Assembly: GCF_002284565.1 (NCBI RefSeq)
Contig: NZ_NPKI01000002.1
Location: forward strand, 124,001 to 188,000
From: Mesorhizobium mediterraneum
GTDB taxonomy: Bacteria > Pseudomonadota > Alphaproteobacteria > Rhizobiales > Rhizobiaceae
Reading direction: 5' to 3'
DNA length: 64,000 nucleotides
The notes under the pieces are model-generated. The model saw nothing but the letters and a program-made list of their open reading frames with translations. It had not been told where the DNA came from and made no database searches. Position 1 is the stretch's first letter. The number at the start of each line of letters is the position of its first letter. Of the stretch, positions 35,593 through 44,763 are shown one piece after another. The translations under genes and the position numbers were made by a program.

Positions 35593-36489
35593 TCAGATCG
35601 CCTCGCGCTCCCGTTCCGGCGTAGCGACCAGCAAGGCCGCGGCGGCATTGGCGGCGGCGATGGCGGCCTCGACCTGATGCCCGCGGGCAAGGCCTGCCGC
35701 GAACGCGCCAACGAACTCGTCGCCGGCTCCATGGGTGCTGACGACCTCCACCGGGATGGCGGGCAGCGCGAACGCGTGACCGTCACGGTCGCAATAGGCA
35801 ACGCCCTCCCCGCCGGCCGTGACGATCGCGGCCGGGCAGAAATCGATCAGCATGCGTGCCGCCTCGGCAGCACCCTCGAGCGCATCGACGACCGGAACGC
35901 CGGCCAGAAATTCCGCCTCGATGGCGTTGACGATCACGACATCAACCAACGCGACCAATTCGTCCGACAGTTTCCGGGCGGGTGCGGCATTGAGCACGAC
36001 GCGGCCGCCATGCGCCTTCACCGCCCGCGCTGCGGCGATGTTGGCGGGTTCCGGGACCTCGTTCTGCAGCAGCAGCACCGCAGTTTGCGCAACCATTTCG
36101 GTCGCGGCCGCGATGTCCTTCTCCCCCAAGGTGAGATTACTGCCTGAGACGATCACCGCGCCATAGTCGCCGCCGTCGTCGAAGATCGCCACGCTCATGC
36201 CCGAGCCGGCGCCAGGCGCGACCCGCACGAAGCGGCTGTCGACGCGGCAGCGACCGAGATTGTCGAGAAGCGCCCGGCCGAAATCGTCATCGCCGACCGC
36301 GCCGATCATCGCTGCGCGCACGCCGGCCCGTGCCGCCGAGACAGCCTGGTTCCCGCCCTTGCCGCCGCATTTCGGCTGCCAGGCATGGCCGGTCACGGTT
36401 TCACCCCTGCGCGGGCGGTCAGGCGCTTCGACCATGATGTCGTAATGCAGGCTGCCGAACACGGTGACCAGCGGACTCGGTGGCGTCAT
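35593..36489 (-). CDS. PfkB-family sugar kinase (ribokinase-like)
   Basis: A 298-residue cytosolic kinase phosphorylating a sugar, the first metabolic step after import. The N-terminal PfkB signature is in GHAWQPKCGGKGGNQAVSAA, and the C-terminal one in STHGAGDEFVGAFAAGLARG with catalytic Asp near residue 256. Start ATG 36489 overlaps the stop of the RpiR gene (ATGA). It is the last gene of the operon. Ribose is the commonest substrate in the subfamily, but the upstream epimerase gene argues for a rarer sugar, so no symbol is given. Confidence 0.9.
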   Translation of the reverse strand: MTPPSPLVTVFGSLHYDIMVEAPDRPRRGETVTGHAWQPKCGGKGGNQAVSAARAGVRAAMIGAVGDDDFGRALLDNLGRCRVDSRFVRVAPGAGSGMSVAIFDDGGDYGAVIVSGSNLTLGEKDIAAATEMVAQTAVLLLQNEVPEPANIAAARAVKAHGGRVVLNAAPARKLSDELVALVDVVIVNAIEAEFLAGVPVVDALEGAAEAARMLIDFCPAAIVTAGGEGVAYCDRDGHAFALPAIPVEVVSTHGAGDEFVGAFAAGLARGHQVEAAIAAANAAAALLVATPEREREAI

Positions 36490-37361
36490 GTGCCCCTGTC
36501 CCGGCGCTTCGACGTCACCGCCGACATCGTGCGGCCGAGATTGCGCTCCGCCGCCTGGTAATCGCCCTGGGCCACCGCCACGAACAGCGCGTCGAGAATG
36601 TTGAGCTGAGCGATACGCGCCGCCGCGTTCTCGCCCATCAGCGGCGAGCCTTGCGCGGTCGAGCACAGCACGATGTCGGCGATATCAGCCAGCGGCGAGT
36701 TGTCGTAGTTGGTGATCGCCAGCGTCCGCGCGCCGCTCTTGCGGGCGAGCTGGATGGCATCGATGACAGCGCTGGTGTTGCCGGAATGCGAGAAGCCGAC
36801 GGCGATGTCGTCGGCGCCGAGCAGCGAGGCCGACATCAGCATCATGTGCGAATCGTCGTAGACGGACGCGCGGATGCCGATGCGCAGGAATTTATGCGAG
36901 ACGTCGCGCGCGATCTGCGCCGAGCCGCCGACGCCGTAGAAATCCCGGTTCTTGGCGCGATAGAGAAGATCGGCGGCGCGGTCGAAATCGTCCATGTCGA
37001 GGATGGCCAGCGTCTCCTCCAGTGCCTGGATGGAGGTGCGGAACACTTTTTGGACGATCTCGGCCGAGCTGTCGTCGACCGACAGCTCCTGGTGCATTTC
37101 GGCGGTCGGCAGACGACTGTATTCGTAGACGGCGGTGCGGAAGTCGCGATAGCCGGAAAAGCCCAGCTTCTTGGCGATCTTGACGACCATCGCCTCCGAC
37201 ACGCCGGCTTCTTCGGCGATCTGCTTGAGCGGAATGGTCTCGTCGAAGCCGCGCCTCCCGAAGACGGTTTCCACCACCTTGGCCTCGAGCGGCGTCAGAT
37301 GCGGCATCATCATGCGGATCCGCGGTCCTACTGCTTTCAGATCCAGGCTGGTCAAGGTCAT
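36486..37361 (-). CDS. RpiR/MurR-family transcriptional regulator (HTH + SIS)
   Basis: A 291-residue regulator. Residues about 10-85 form the HTH_6 domain (KVVETVFGRRGFDETIPLKQ, then AEEAGVSEAMVVKIAKKLGF). The SIS sugar-phosphate sensor covers about 130-260 (NRDFYGVGGSAQIARDVSHK; VGFSHSGNTSAVIDAIQLAR). It is encoded inside the sugar operon, overlapping the permease stop and the kinase start by four bases each. It probably senses the phosphorylated sugar made by the kinase and controls the operon from the palindrome at 42060-42095 (inference). Confidence 0.92.
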   Translation of the reverse strand: MTLTSLDLKAVGPRIRMMMPHLTPLEAKVVETVFGRRGFDETIPLKQIAEEAGVSEAMVVKIAKKLGFSGYRDFRTAVYEYSRLPTAEMHQELSVDDSSAEIVQKVFRTSIQALEETLAILDMDDFDRAADLLYRAKNRDFYGVGGSAQIARDVSHKFLRIGIRASVYDDSHMMLMSASLLGADDIAVGFSHSGNTSAVIDAIQLARKSGARTLAITNYDNSPLADIADIVLCSTAQGSPLMGENAAARIAQLNILDALFVAVAQGDYQAAERNLGRTMSAVTSKRRDRGT

Positions 37362-38335
37362 CCACGTCCCCTCGTCACGCGATCGATAAGCATCGCGGCG
37401 AGGATTATAAGGCCAGTTGCCAGCAGCTGATAGAAGGACTGGACATTCATCAATGTCAGGCCGTTGCGCATGGTGCCGAGGATGACGGCGCCCAGGATGG
37501 TGCCGACCACGCTGCCCTTGCCGCCCATCAGCGAGGCGCCGCCGATGGCCGCCGCGGCAATCGCATCGAGCTCCCAGAGGTTGCCAAGAATGGGCTCGGC
37601 AGCACCCAGCCGGCCGATCAGGATCTGCGCAGCAAGGGCGGCAAGCAGGCCCGAGATCATATACGCGGCGATCTTGGTGCGGGCGATCGGCACGCCGGCT
37701 ATGTAGGCGGCCTCCTCATTGCCGCCGACGGCGAGCAGATATTCGCCGAACGGCGTCTTCTTGAGGATGATCCAGGCGATCAGCGCGACCACGGCCACGA
37801 TGATGACCGCCAATGGCAGCCCGAACAGCGAGCCGTTGAAGATGGCGCGGAAGCCGGCAGGCAGGCCGAGCACCGGATTGCCGCCGGTATAGATCAGCGC
37901 CAGCGCCCGGTAGGTGCTCAGCGTTCCCAGCGTGACGATGAAAGGCTGCAGCCCGACATAAGCGACCAGCACGCCGTTGAGCAGGCCGCAGACGAGGCCG
38001 ACGGCGAAACCGGCGGCGATGGCCAGCGGAAACGGCACGCCGGCGACCAGCATCGAGGCAGAGATGACGGCCGAAAGGGCTGCCGTCGGCCCGACGGACA
38101 GATCGATGCCGCCCGAGATGATCACCAGCGTCATGCCCAGCGCCAGGCAGGCGTTGATGCTCGATTGCTGCAGGATGTTGATCAGGTTGCGCTCGGCAAA
38201 GAAGCCCGGGACCAGCGCACCGAAGACGGCGAGGATCACCACCAGGCCGATCAGCGTGCCGGCGTCGCGCACGGAAAACCGGTGCAGGAAATCCGCCCGT
38301 GAGCGCGCTGCTGTGTGTTCGGTTATATCAGTCAT
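37358..38335 (-). CDS. sugar ABC transporter permease (RbsC-type)
   Basis: A 325-residue inner-membrane permease of a CUT2 importer. Family sequences: INACLALGMTLVIISGGIDL then SVGPTAALSAVI, GLQPFIVTLGTLSTYRALAL, and the ATPase-contact loop LLAVGGNEEAAYIAGVP. About eight or nine hydrophobic segments. Start ATG 38335 (MTDITEHTAARS) is chosen; a GTG at 38359 would overlap the ATPase gene by eight bases and cannot be excluded. Coupled to the RpiR gene by ATGA. Confidence 0.92.
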   Translation of the reverse strand: MTDITEHTAARSRADFLHRFSVRDAGTLIGLVVILAVFGALVPGFFAERNLINILQQSSINACLALGMTLVIISGGIDLSVGPTAALSAVISASMLVAGVPFPLAIAAGFAVGLVCGLLNGVLVAYVGLQPFIVTLGTLSTYRALALIYTGGNPVLGLPAGFRAIFNGSLFGLPLAVIIVAVVALIAWIILKKTPFGEYLLAVGGNEEAAYIAGVPIARTKIAAYMISGLLAALAAQILIGRLGAAEPILGNLWELDAIAAAAIGGASLMGGKGSVVGTILGAVILGTMRNGLTLMNVQSFYQLLATGLIILAAMLIDRVTRGRG

Positions 38336-38351
38336 CCGCTGGTCCTGTCCG

Positions 38352-39878
38352 TTATGCACCGGCCCGATGGCCTTGCGCCGTGCCGGCCTTCCCTTCCGTT
38401 TGCGGTATCGCGTGGGCCGCGATCGCCTGTTCGCTGAGATCAGCCCGACCGAGTTCGGCGGCGACCATGCCGTCGCGCATGACCAGCACGCGGTCGGCGA
38501 GCCGGATCACCTCGGGAAGCTCGGACGACACGACGATTACCGAATGGCCTTCGGCGGCGAGCTCCTCGATCAAGTGATAGATCTCCGCCTTGGCGCCGAC
38601 ATCGATGCCGCGCGTCGGCTCGTCGAACAAAAGGATGCGCGTTCCCGCCGCCAGCCAGCGGCCGATGATCGCCTTCTGCTGGTTGCCGCCGCTGAACAGC
38701 CGGATCGGCCGGTCGAGCAGGAACGGCCTGAGATTGACCCGCTTCATCTTCTCGGCCGCGACCCGTTTCAGCCTGGTGTGATCGATGACGCCGCGCGGCG
38801 CGAACACGCCCATCGATGCCAGCGCCATATTGCTGGAGATCGAGCGCAGCGGCACGATGCCTTCGCGCTTGCGCTCCTCCGGCACCAGGCCGATACCGGC
38901 GGCGATGGCATCGCGCGGACTGGAAAGTTTTACCGCCTTGCCGTCGATCTCGACCGCGCCTGATGAGGCGCGGTCGGCACCGGCCAGCAGCCGCAGCAGT
39001 TCGGTGCGGCCCGAGCCGACCAGGCCGGCAATGCCCAGCACCTCGCCGCGATGCAGGTCGAACGAGACGTCATGGACCTTGGTGGGCGAGGCGAGGCCGC
39101 GAACGCTCAACCTGACCTCGCTGGAGGTGTGCGAGCGGTGCTGTTCCTGGGCAAGCTCGCGGCCGACCATCATCGAAACGACGGCCTTTTCCAACACCTG
39201 CGCAAGATCGACGGACCCGACCACGACGCCGTCGCGCATGATGGTGGCGCGCTGGCAGGTGCCGAACACCTCGTCCAATTTGTGCGAGACATAGACGACC
39301 GCGACACCGTCGCGGGCGAGGCCGGCAATGACTTCGGCCAGGCGCTCGAATTCTTTCGGCGTCAGGCTCGATGTCGGCTCGTCCATCGCCACGATGCGCG
39401 CGCGATCGAGTAGCGCCCGGGCGATCTCGACGATCTGCCGCTGCGCGACCTTCAGGCTGCCGAGCGGCGCTGCCGGATCGATCGTTGGGTCGATGGCCGC
39501 AAGGGCTTCCGCAGCGCGGCGTTCCTGCTCGCGCCGTGCGACGAAGATGCCGCCACGCGTCAGCGGATGGCCGAGGAACATGTTCTGGGCGACGCTGAGG
39601 TGCGGCACCTGCTGCAATTCCTGATGGATCATGGCGACGCCCGCGGCGCGTGCGGCGACCGGATTGCTCAGCGTCACCGGCTTGCCGTCGATCAGCACGC
39701 TTCCCGCCGTCGGCCTGTAGACCCCCGAAAGGATGCGCAGCAGCGTCGATTTGCCGGCGCCGTTCTCACCGAGCAGGCCATGAATTTCGCCGCCGCCGAC
39801 CGAAAAGGACACATCGCTCAGCGCCCGCACGGCCGGAAACGTCTTGGAAATGCCCTCGAATTGCAGCCGGGGTGACAT
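38352..39878 (-). CDS. sugar ABC transporter ATP-binding protein (RbsA-type, two ABC domains)
   Basis: A 508-residue double ATPase. N-domain: Walker A GENGAGKST, signature LKVAQRQ, Walker B RIVAMDEPTSSLTPKE. C-domain: degenerate Walker A GLVGSGRTEL, signature FSGGNQQ, Walker B ILLFDEPTRGIDVGAKAE. All as expected for CUT2 sugar importers. It lies between the binding-protein gene (69-bp gap with a hairpin) and the permease gene. Length and order are normal. Confidence 0.94.
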   Translation of the reverse strand: MSPRLQFEGISKTFPAVRALSDVSFSVGGGEIHGLLGENGAGKSTLLRILSGVYRPTAGSVLIDGKPVTLSNPVAARAAGVAMIHQELQQVPHLSVAQNMFLGHPLTRGGIFVARREQERRAAEALAAIDPTIDPAAPLGSLKVAQRQIVEIARALLDRARIVAMDEPTSSLTPKEFERLAEVIAGLARDGVAVVYVSHKLDEVFGTCQRATIMRDGVVVGSVDLAQVLEKAVVSMMVGRELAQEQHRSHTSSEVRLSVRGLASPTKVHDVSFDLHRGEVLGIAGLVGSGRTELLRLLAGADRASSGAVEIDGKAVKLSSPRDAIAAGIGLVPEERKREGIVPLRSISSNMALASMGVFAPRGVIDHTRLKRVAAEKMKRVNLRPFLLDRPIRLFSGGNQQKAIIGRWLAAGTRILLFDEPTRGIDVGAKAEIYHLIEELAAEGHSVIVVSSELPEVIRLADRVLVMRDGMVAAELGRADLSEQAIAAHAIPQTEGKAGTAQGHRAGA

Positions 39879-39890
39879 TGGTTCGTTCTC

Positions 39891-39940
39891 CGGGCAAGGG
39901 TGCCAGCCGTGAGCGAGATGCTCTTGCCGGCACCCGCCCT
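39891..39940 (-). terminator. intercistronic hairpin after the sugar-binding-protein gene
   Basis: GGGCGGGTGCCGGC and GCTGGCACCCTTGCCC pair across the gap between the binding-protein stop and the ATPase start, with one mismatch bulge. Such hairpins commonly stabilise the upstream message so that the receptor outnumbers the transporter. Confidence 0.5.
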
Positions 39941-39947
39941 TGTGCCC

Positions 39948-41006
39948 TTAGTTGCCCGCTGCCGCGTCCTCGAGCAGCGCCTTGCGCACGGCGTCGCCGG
40001 CGCCGGAGTAACGGTCGGCATTGTCCTTGGTGATCAGCGCCTGCGGCGTGGCGACGACGCGCGGCAGCTTCTGCCCGGCCACCAGTCGCAACGCCGATTC
40101 CAGCGCCACCTCGCCGGTCAGCACCGGGAAACTGTCGACGGTGCCGGTCAGCTCGCCGGCGCGGATCGAGGCATAGGCGTCGGAGATGCCGTCGGTGCCG
40201 AAGACGGCAACCTTGTCTTGCAGGCCGGCGGCCTTGACCGCTTCGACGATGCCCAGCGCCATGCCGTCATTGTTGGCATAGAAGCCGATCAGGTCGGGGT
40301 GCTGCTGCAGGATGTTGGTGGCCGCGTCGTAGGAGGTCTGGCGATCCCAGTTGCCGGGGACGCTGGCGACGACCTCGAACTTGCCGGCCTCGGTGATCGT
40401 GGTCTTGAAGCCGTCGGTGCGCTGGACGGCCGCATAGACGCCGGCCTGGCCTTCGACGATGGCGACCTTGCCGCCGTCCGGCCGGTTCTTGATGAACCAT
40501 TTGGCGACGCGCACGCCATTGTCGCGCTGGACATTGCCGACATAATGCTCGGCCTGCGGGATGACGGCGTCGTTGACGTTGACCACGGGCACGTTAGCGG
40601 CTTTGGCCTGTTCCATGATCGGCTGCAGGTTGGAGTCGGTCTGCGGCGAGACGAGCAGCACGTTGTAGCCTTGCGTGACCAGGCCTTCGGCGATGGTGAG
40701 CTGGCCGAGCTGGTCGCCCTCGCTCTGCGCCGCCTGATAGACGACCGGGACAGCGACGCGGTCGCCGAACGACTTGTAGCCCTCACCCAGCGAGCGCCAG
40801 TATTCGTTGGTCAGCGTCTTGGAGACGGCGCCCGCCTTGGTGCCGTCGGGCAGCTTGGGGAACGCACCGAACTTGGCCTCGAGCTGCGACCAGTCGATGC
40901 GATCCTTCTCGGTGTCGGAATTGAGCGGCGCGAGGTCCGCGGAAAAAGCCGAGCCGATGGACAGCGCCATCAGTGCAGCGGTGGCGGTGGCAAGCAGAAA
41001 TTTCAT
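39948..41006 (-). CDS. sugar ABC transporter substrate-binding protein (Peripla_BP_4)
   Basis: A 352-residue periplasmic receptor. Signal peptide MKFLLATATAALMALSIGSA, cleavage near FSADL. Mature part: GAVSKTLTNEYWRSLGEGYK, NVLLVSPQTDSNLQPIMEQA, YANNDGMALGIVEAVKAAG and FGTDGISDAY, all typical of D-ribose/xylose/allose-type receptors. The ligand is probably a monosaccharide or inositol-like polyol. It is the second gene of the operon, 44 bp after the isomerase gene. Confidence 0.92.
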   Translation of the reverse strand: MKFLLATATAALMALSIGSAFSADLAPLNSDTEKDRIDWSQLEAKFGAFPKLPDGTKAGAVSKTLTNEYWRSLGEGYKSFGDRVAVPVVYQAAQSEGDQLGQLTIAEGLVTQGYNVLLVSPQTDSNLQPIMEQAKAANVPVVNVNDAVIPQAEHYVGNVQRDNGVRVAKWFIKNRPDGGKVAIVEGQAGVYAAVQRTDGFKTTITEAGKFEVVASVPGNWDRQTSYDAATNILQQHPDLIGFYANNDGMALGIVEAVKAAGLQDKVAVFGTDGISDAYASIRAGELTGTVDSFPVLTGEVALESALRLVAGQKLPRVVATPQALITKDNADRYSGAGDAVRKALLEDAAAGN

Positions 41007-41050
41007 GGTCTTTCCTCCCTTGTTGAAAAACGGTCTATGCCGCCGGAGCC

Positions 41051-42040
41051 TCAGCTGTCCGGTCCGAGCATGGCTTCCTGGATGATGGCCTGCGACGCGA
41101 CCGCGTCCTGACGGTCGACGGCGGCGGACAGGCGGTTGTCCTTTTCCAGCCGATCGACGACGCGCAGCATGCGCTTGACGGTGGCGATGTTGACTTCGCA
41201 TTCGTGGACCGGATCGAGCCCGGTCATGTCGGGGAACGTGTCGAAGTAGATGGCGCCGGCGTAGCCGTCGCGGCGGATCTGCCTGAGCAGCTCGATCGTC
41301 TGCAGCGTGTGCACCGCGCCGACCATCAGGCCGTCGTCGCGCTTGGCGTAGCCATCGTTGAGATGCACGCCGAGCAGCTTGCTATGGCGCGTCACGAGTG
41401 CTGCGGCAAAGGCCGGCTGCTCGTCGGCGTAGAGCACATGGGCGAAATCGAGCGTCACGCCGAGATTGGGCAGGCCGATCTCGCGGATCGCCAGCAATGT
41501 CGTCGCCGCGTCGGGCATCAGGCTGTAGGAGCGCGGCTCGTTGGGCTTGTATTCGAGGCTGATCTGGCAATCGGGATCATGCACCGCAACTTCACGGATT
41601 CCATCGATTTCGTGTTGCCACAGCGTCGCGTAATCGGCCTGGAAAGCATAGTCGAAGCCATCCTGCCCTAGCCACAGCGTCATCAGACTGGCGCCCGCTT
41701 CGCGCGCTGCGTCAATGCCGGCCTTGGTCAGGTCGATGGCTTCGCGGCGAACCGCGGGATCAGGATTGGTGAAGGCGCCGAGCTTGAAGGCCGGGTTGGA
41801 ATAATAACGCATGGCGAAGCCATTGATCGAAAGCCCGACATCGCCGAGCTTTCGCGCCATTTCTGCAGGCTTTTCGCCGACATGATCGGGAAAATTCAAG
41901 TCGAGGTCGGTCAACCCCGCAACCTTCGCCGCACGCGCCGCCATCTGCAGCATCGACGGCTTGCCGACAAGGTCCGGCCATTCGGCCTGCGGCCGCGAGG
42001 CAAAGGAATTCAGGCGCGTGGCGAAACGATTGGTTGTCAT
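41051..42040 (-). CDS. sugar phosphate isomerase/epimerase (xylose isomerase-like TIM barrel)
   Basis: A 329-residue TIM-barrel protein of the AP endonuclease 2 / xylose-isomerase-like superfamily, whose members interconvert keto- and aldo-sugars or epimerise at C3. Metal-site segments visible: ISLEYKPNEPRSY (Glu), LGVTLDFAHVLYADE (Asp-His), LLGVHLNDGYAKRDD (His-Asn-Asp) and AIYFDTFPD. The N-terminus is FATRLNSFASRPQAEWPDLV. Start 42040 is preferred; a start seven codons upstream is possible. First gene of the operon, right behind an operator-like palindrome. Exact sugar unknown. Confidence 0.88.
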   Translation of the reverse strand: MTTNRFATRLNSFASRPQAEWPDLVGKPSMLQMAARAAKVAGLTDLDLNFPDHVGEKPAEMARKLGDVGLSINGFAMRYYSNPAFKLGAFTNPDPAVRREAIDLTKAGIDAAREAGASLMTLWLGQDGFDYAFQADYATLWQHEIDGIREVAVHDPDCQISLEYKPNEPRSYSLMPDAATTLLAIREIGLPNLGVTLDFAHVLYADEQPAFAAALVTRHSKLLGVHLNDGYAKRDDGLMVGAVHTLQTIELLRQIRRDGYAGAIYFDTFPDMTGLDPVHECEVNIATVKRMLRVVDRLEKDNRLSAAVDRQDAVASQAIIQEAMLGPDS

Positions 42041-42059
42041 GGGTGACCCTTCGACTGAC

Positions 42060-42095
42060 ATAACTTCACATATTTTAGGATATTTGTAAAGTTAT
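42060..42095. promoter_or_regulatory. operator-like palindrome before the sugar operon
   Basis: ATAACTTCACA, 14 bases, then TGTAAAGTTAT: 10 of 11 positions are complementary. It lies 20 bp before the isomerase start, in an unusually AT-rich stretch for this genome, and includes TAAAAT that could be a -10. It probably binds the RpiR regulator of the operon or a LacI-type repressor. Confidence 0.65.
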
Positions 42096-42337
42096 ATTCG
42101 AGAAATGAGCCATCCGCTGCGACCAAGCGGCGGACGCTGTTTCGATCCGGCATGATAGCGGCCGCAGACGAGCTCGGCCTCGAAGTGGTTGCCGCGCCGG
42201 AACCTTAGGGCTTAGCTCTCAAATGATCTGTCCGGCGCTACCAATCGTAACCATGTACAACCGCTCGCAGCCCTTGCGTCTTGGGCGCCAATTGATCATC
42301 GTCGTTGGCACTATGTTGTGGCCGGGGGGTTCCGCAC

Positions 42338-42940
42338 ATGCCGACGCTCTATGCGCTGAAACCGGCCTTCCAGGCCAAGCTGCGGCCGATCGCCGACCGG
42401 CTGGCCGTGGCCGGCGTCACCGCCAACCAGATCACGCTGCTGGCCGCCGCCCTGTCGGTCGCCACCGGCATTCTGGTCGCGGCCCTTGCCGGCCATCGCG
42501 CGGTCTTCCTGCTGATGCCGGTTGTGCTGTTCGCGCGCATGGCGTTGAACGCCATCGACGGCATGCTGGCGCGTGAGCATGGTCAGGCCTCGAAGCTTGG
42601 CATGTACCTCAACGAGCTCTGCGACGTCGTTTCGGACCTCGCGCTGATCCTGGCCTTTGCCGTCATCTTCCCAGCCTGGGGCGTCGTCGCTTTCGCCATC
42701 GCGGCGATCGTCGTGGAGTTCACCGGCGTGCTCGGCATAGCGGCGGGCACGGGGCGCAACTATGCCGGGCCGTTCGGCAAGAGCGACCGAGCGCTGGCGC
42801 TCGGCATCATCGCCTTCCTCATCGCCTGTGGCCTGTGGATCGCGGCGATCGCGCCGTTTGTGTTTCCGGCAATGGCTACACTCTCGCTGGTGACCGCCAT
42901 CAACCGGATACGCAGCGGCCTTAACGGGAGCGACGATTGA
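42338..42940 (+). CDS. CDP-alcohol phosphatidyltransferase family membrane protein, variant motif
   Basis: A 200-residue membrane protein with about five hydrophobic segments. The CDP-alcohol phosphotransferase motif D-x2-DG-x2-AR-x8-G-x3-D-x3-D appears with exact spacing, but positions 1 and 3 are Asn: NAIDGMLAR, eight residues, GMYLNELCD. The normal enzyme swaps CMP for an alcohol on CDP-diacylglycerol using those Asp residues to hold two metals. This protein either uses altered metal binding or has another role. Start 42338 (MPTLYALKPAFQAK). First gene of a six-gene lipid operon. Confidence 0.85.
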   Translation: MPTLYALKPAFQAKLRPIADRLAVAGVTANQITLLAAALSVATGILVAALAGHRAVFLLMPVVLFARMALNAIDGMLAREHGQASKLGMYLNELCDVVSDLALILAFAVIFPAWGVVAFAIAAIVVEFTGVLGIAAGTGRNYAGPFGKSDRALALGIIAFLIACGLWIAAIAPFVFPAMATLSLVTAINRIRSGLNGSDD

Positions 42941-42970
42941 AATTCCGGTCGCGTCCGCCAGGGGGAAAAC

Positions 42971-44761
42971 ATGCTTCACGAACAGACGATTGCCGCCGCC
43001 GCGGCTTTGGCAAGCCTCAAGCGGGTCGCGCAGGAGCGCGTCTTCGGGAGCCATGACGGCACCGAGATCTTCTACCGCTACTGGCCGGCTGTCGGCCAAC
43101 CTGCCAAGGGCGCGGTTCTGCTGTTTCACCGCGGCCACGAGCATGGCGGCCGCATGGCGCATCTGGTCGACGAACTCGACATGCCCGACCATGCCTTCTA
43201 CGCCTGGGACGCGCGCGGCAATGGCCGCTCGGCCGGCGAGCGCGGCTACGCGCCGTCCTTTGCCGCGTTGGTGCGCGACATCGATTGTTTCGTGCGTGAG
43301 ATCGGCAGCGACGGTTTTGGCCAGCGTGACATCGCGCTGATCGCGCAATCCTTCGGCGCCGTGCTCGCCGCCGCCTGGGTGCATGATTATGCGCCGCAGA
43401 TTCGCGCTTTGGTGCTGGCCTCGCCGGCCTTTTCGGTCAAGCTCTACGTGCCTTTCGCCAAGCAAGGCATTGCGCTGTGGCAAAAGATCAAGGGGCGCTT
43501 CTTCGTCAATTCCTACGTCAAGGCCAAGTTCCTGACGCATGATGCCGAGCGCATCGCCTCCTTCGAGGCCGATCCGCTGATCACGCGGCCGATCGCTTCC
43601 AACATCCTGGTCGAGCTCTACGACCACGCCGCGCGTATCGTCTCGGATGCCCGCGCCATCACCGTGCCGACGCAATTGCTGATCTCGGGCAGCGACTGGG
43701 TGGTGCGGCACGCACCGCAGCACGAGTTCTTCGTCAATCTCGCCAGCCCGGCCAAGGAACGGCATGTGCTGCCCGGCTTCTTCCACGACACGCTGGGCGA
43801 ACGCGACCGCAGCCAAGCGCTCGACCTGATCAAGCCGTTCCTCGAAAGACAGTTCGCGACGTCAGCGAAGCCGGTCGACCTGACCGCGGCCGACCGCGCC
43901 GGCTACACGCGCGACGAGGCCGACCGGCTCGCCTCGCCGCTGCCGCTGCTATCGCCCAAGGGCCTCTATTGGGCAATGAGCCGTGCCTCGATCCGCATGG
44001 GCGCATGGCTGTCATCAGGCCTGCAGACAGGCATTGCCACCGGCTTCGATTCCGGCTCGACGCTCGACTATGTCTACGAGAACGAGGCGCGGGGCAGCAG
44101 CCCGCTCGGCCGCATGATCGACCGCACCTTTCTCGACGCCATCGGCTGGCGCGGCATCCGGCAGCGCAAGCTCAATCTGGAAGAGCTGATCGGCAGCGCC
44201 ACCGAGACGCTGCAGGCCGCGGGCCGCCCGGTCCATATCGTCGATATCGCCGCCGGCCACGGCCGCTACGTGCTCGACGCCGTCGCCAAATGCGCTGTGC
44301 CGCCGGCCAGCGTGCGGCTACAGGATTTCTCCGACCTCAACGTTTCGCGCGGCTGCAAGCTGATCGCCGAGCGGCACCTGCCGACCAGCGTCTCGTTTCA
44401 TCAGGCCGACGCCTTCGACCCCAAAATGCTTGCCGGGCTGAAGCCGGCGCCGGACCTCGCCATCGTCTCCGGACTCTACGAGTTGTTTTCCGACAACACC
44501 ATGATTGCCCGCTCGCTGGACGGGCTGGCCAAGGCGATGCAGCCCGGCAGCCTGCTTCTCTACACCAACCAGCCCTGGCATCCGCAGCTCGAAATGATCG
44601 CGCGCAGCCTTACCTCGCATCGCGGCGGCCAGGCCTGGGTGATGCGCCGGCGCACGCAAGGCGAGATGGACCAGTTGGTGGCGGCGGCCGGCTTCGAGAA
44701 ACTCGACCAGCGCATCGACCAGTGGGGCATCTTCACCGTTTCCGTCGCGCGGCGCGTCTGA
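42971..44761 (+). CDS. fused alpha/beta hydrolase and class I SAM-dependent methyltransferase
   Basis: A 596-residue two-domain protein. Residues about 20-290 are an alpha/beta hydrolase of the monoacylglycerol-lipase/lysophospholipase type (AVLLFHRGHEHGGRMAHLVD; nucleophile elbow LIAQSFGAVLAAAW; Asp in ISGSDWVV; His in LPGFFHDTLGE). Residues about 400-596 are a SAM methyltransferase (motif I VHIVDIAAGHGRYVLDAVAK; PDLAIVSGLYELF). Both active sites look intact. AGGGGG lies before ATG 42971. It follows the phosphatidyltransferase by 30 bp and ends 2 bp before the phosphatase gene. Likely trims and methylates a lipid head group or acyl chain (inference). Confidence 0.88.
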   Translation: MLHEQTIAAAAALASLKRVAQERVFGSHDGTEIFYRYWPAVGQPAKGAVLLFHRGHEHGGRMAHLVDELDMPDHAFYAWDARGNGRSAGERGYAPSFAALVRDIDCFVREIGSDGFGQRDIALIAQSFGAVLAAAWVHDYAPQIRALVLASPAFSVKLYVPFAKQGIALWQKIKGRFFVNSYVKAKFLTHDAERIASFEADPLITRPIASNILVELYDHAARIVSDARAITVPTQLLISGSDWVVRHAPQHEFFVNLASPAKERHVLPGFFHDTLGERDRSQALDLIKPFLERQFATSAKPVDLTAADRAGYTRDEADRLASPLPLLSPKGLYWAMSRASIRMGAWLSSGLQTGIATGFDSGSTLDYVYENEARGSSPLGRMIDRTFLDAIGWRGIRQRKLNLEELIGSATETLQAAGRPVHIVDIAAGHGRYVLDAVAKCAVPPASVRLQDFSDLNVSRGCKLIAERHLPTSVSFHQADAFDPKMLAGLKPAPDLAIVSGLYELFSDNTMIARSLDGLAKAMQPGSLLLYTNQPWHPQLEMIARSLTSHRGGQAWVMRRRTQGEMDQLVAAAGFEKLDQRIDQWGIFTVSVARRV

Positions 44762-44763
44762 GT

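Noticed and set aside
42100..42210. Short frame ending MIAAADELGLEVVAAPEP before the phosphatidyltransferase gene
   Set aside because: Could be the tail of a lost gene, but too short and without start or family.
42311..43816. A 501-codon frame opposite the phosphatidyltransferase and hydrolase genes
   Set aside because: Antisense of two genes with clear motifs; composition typical of GC-rich shadow frames.
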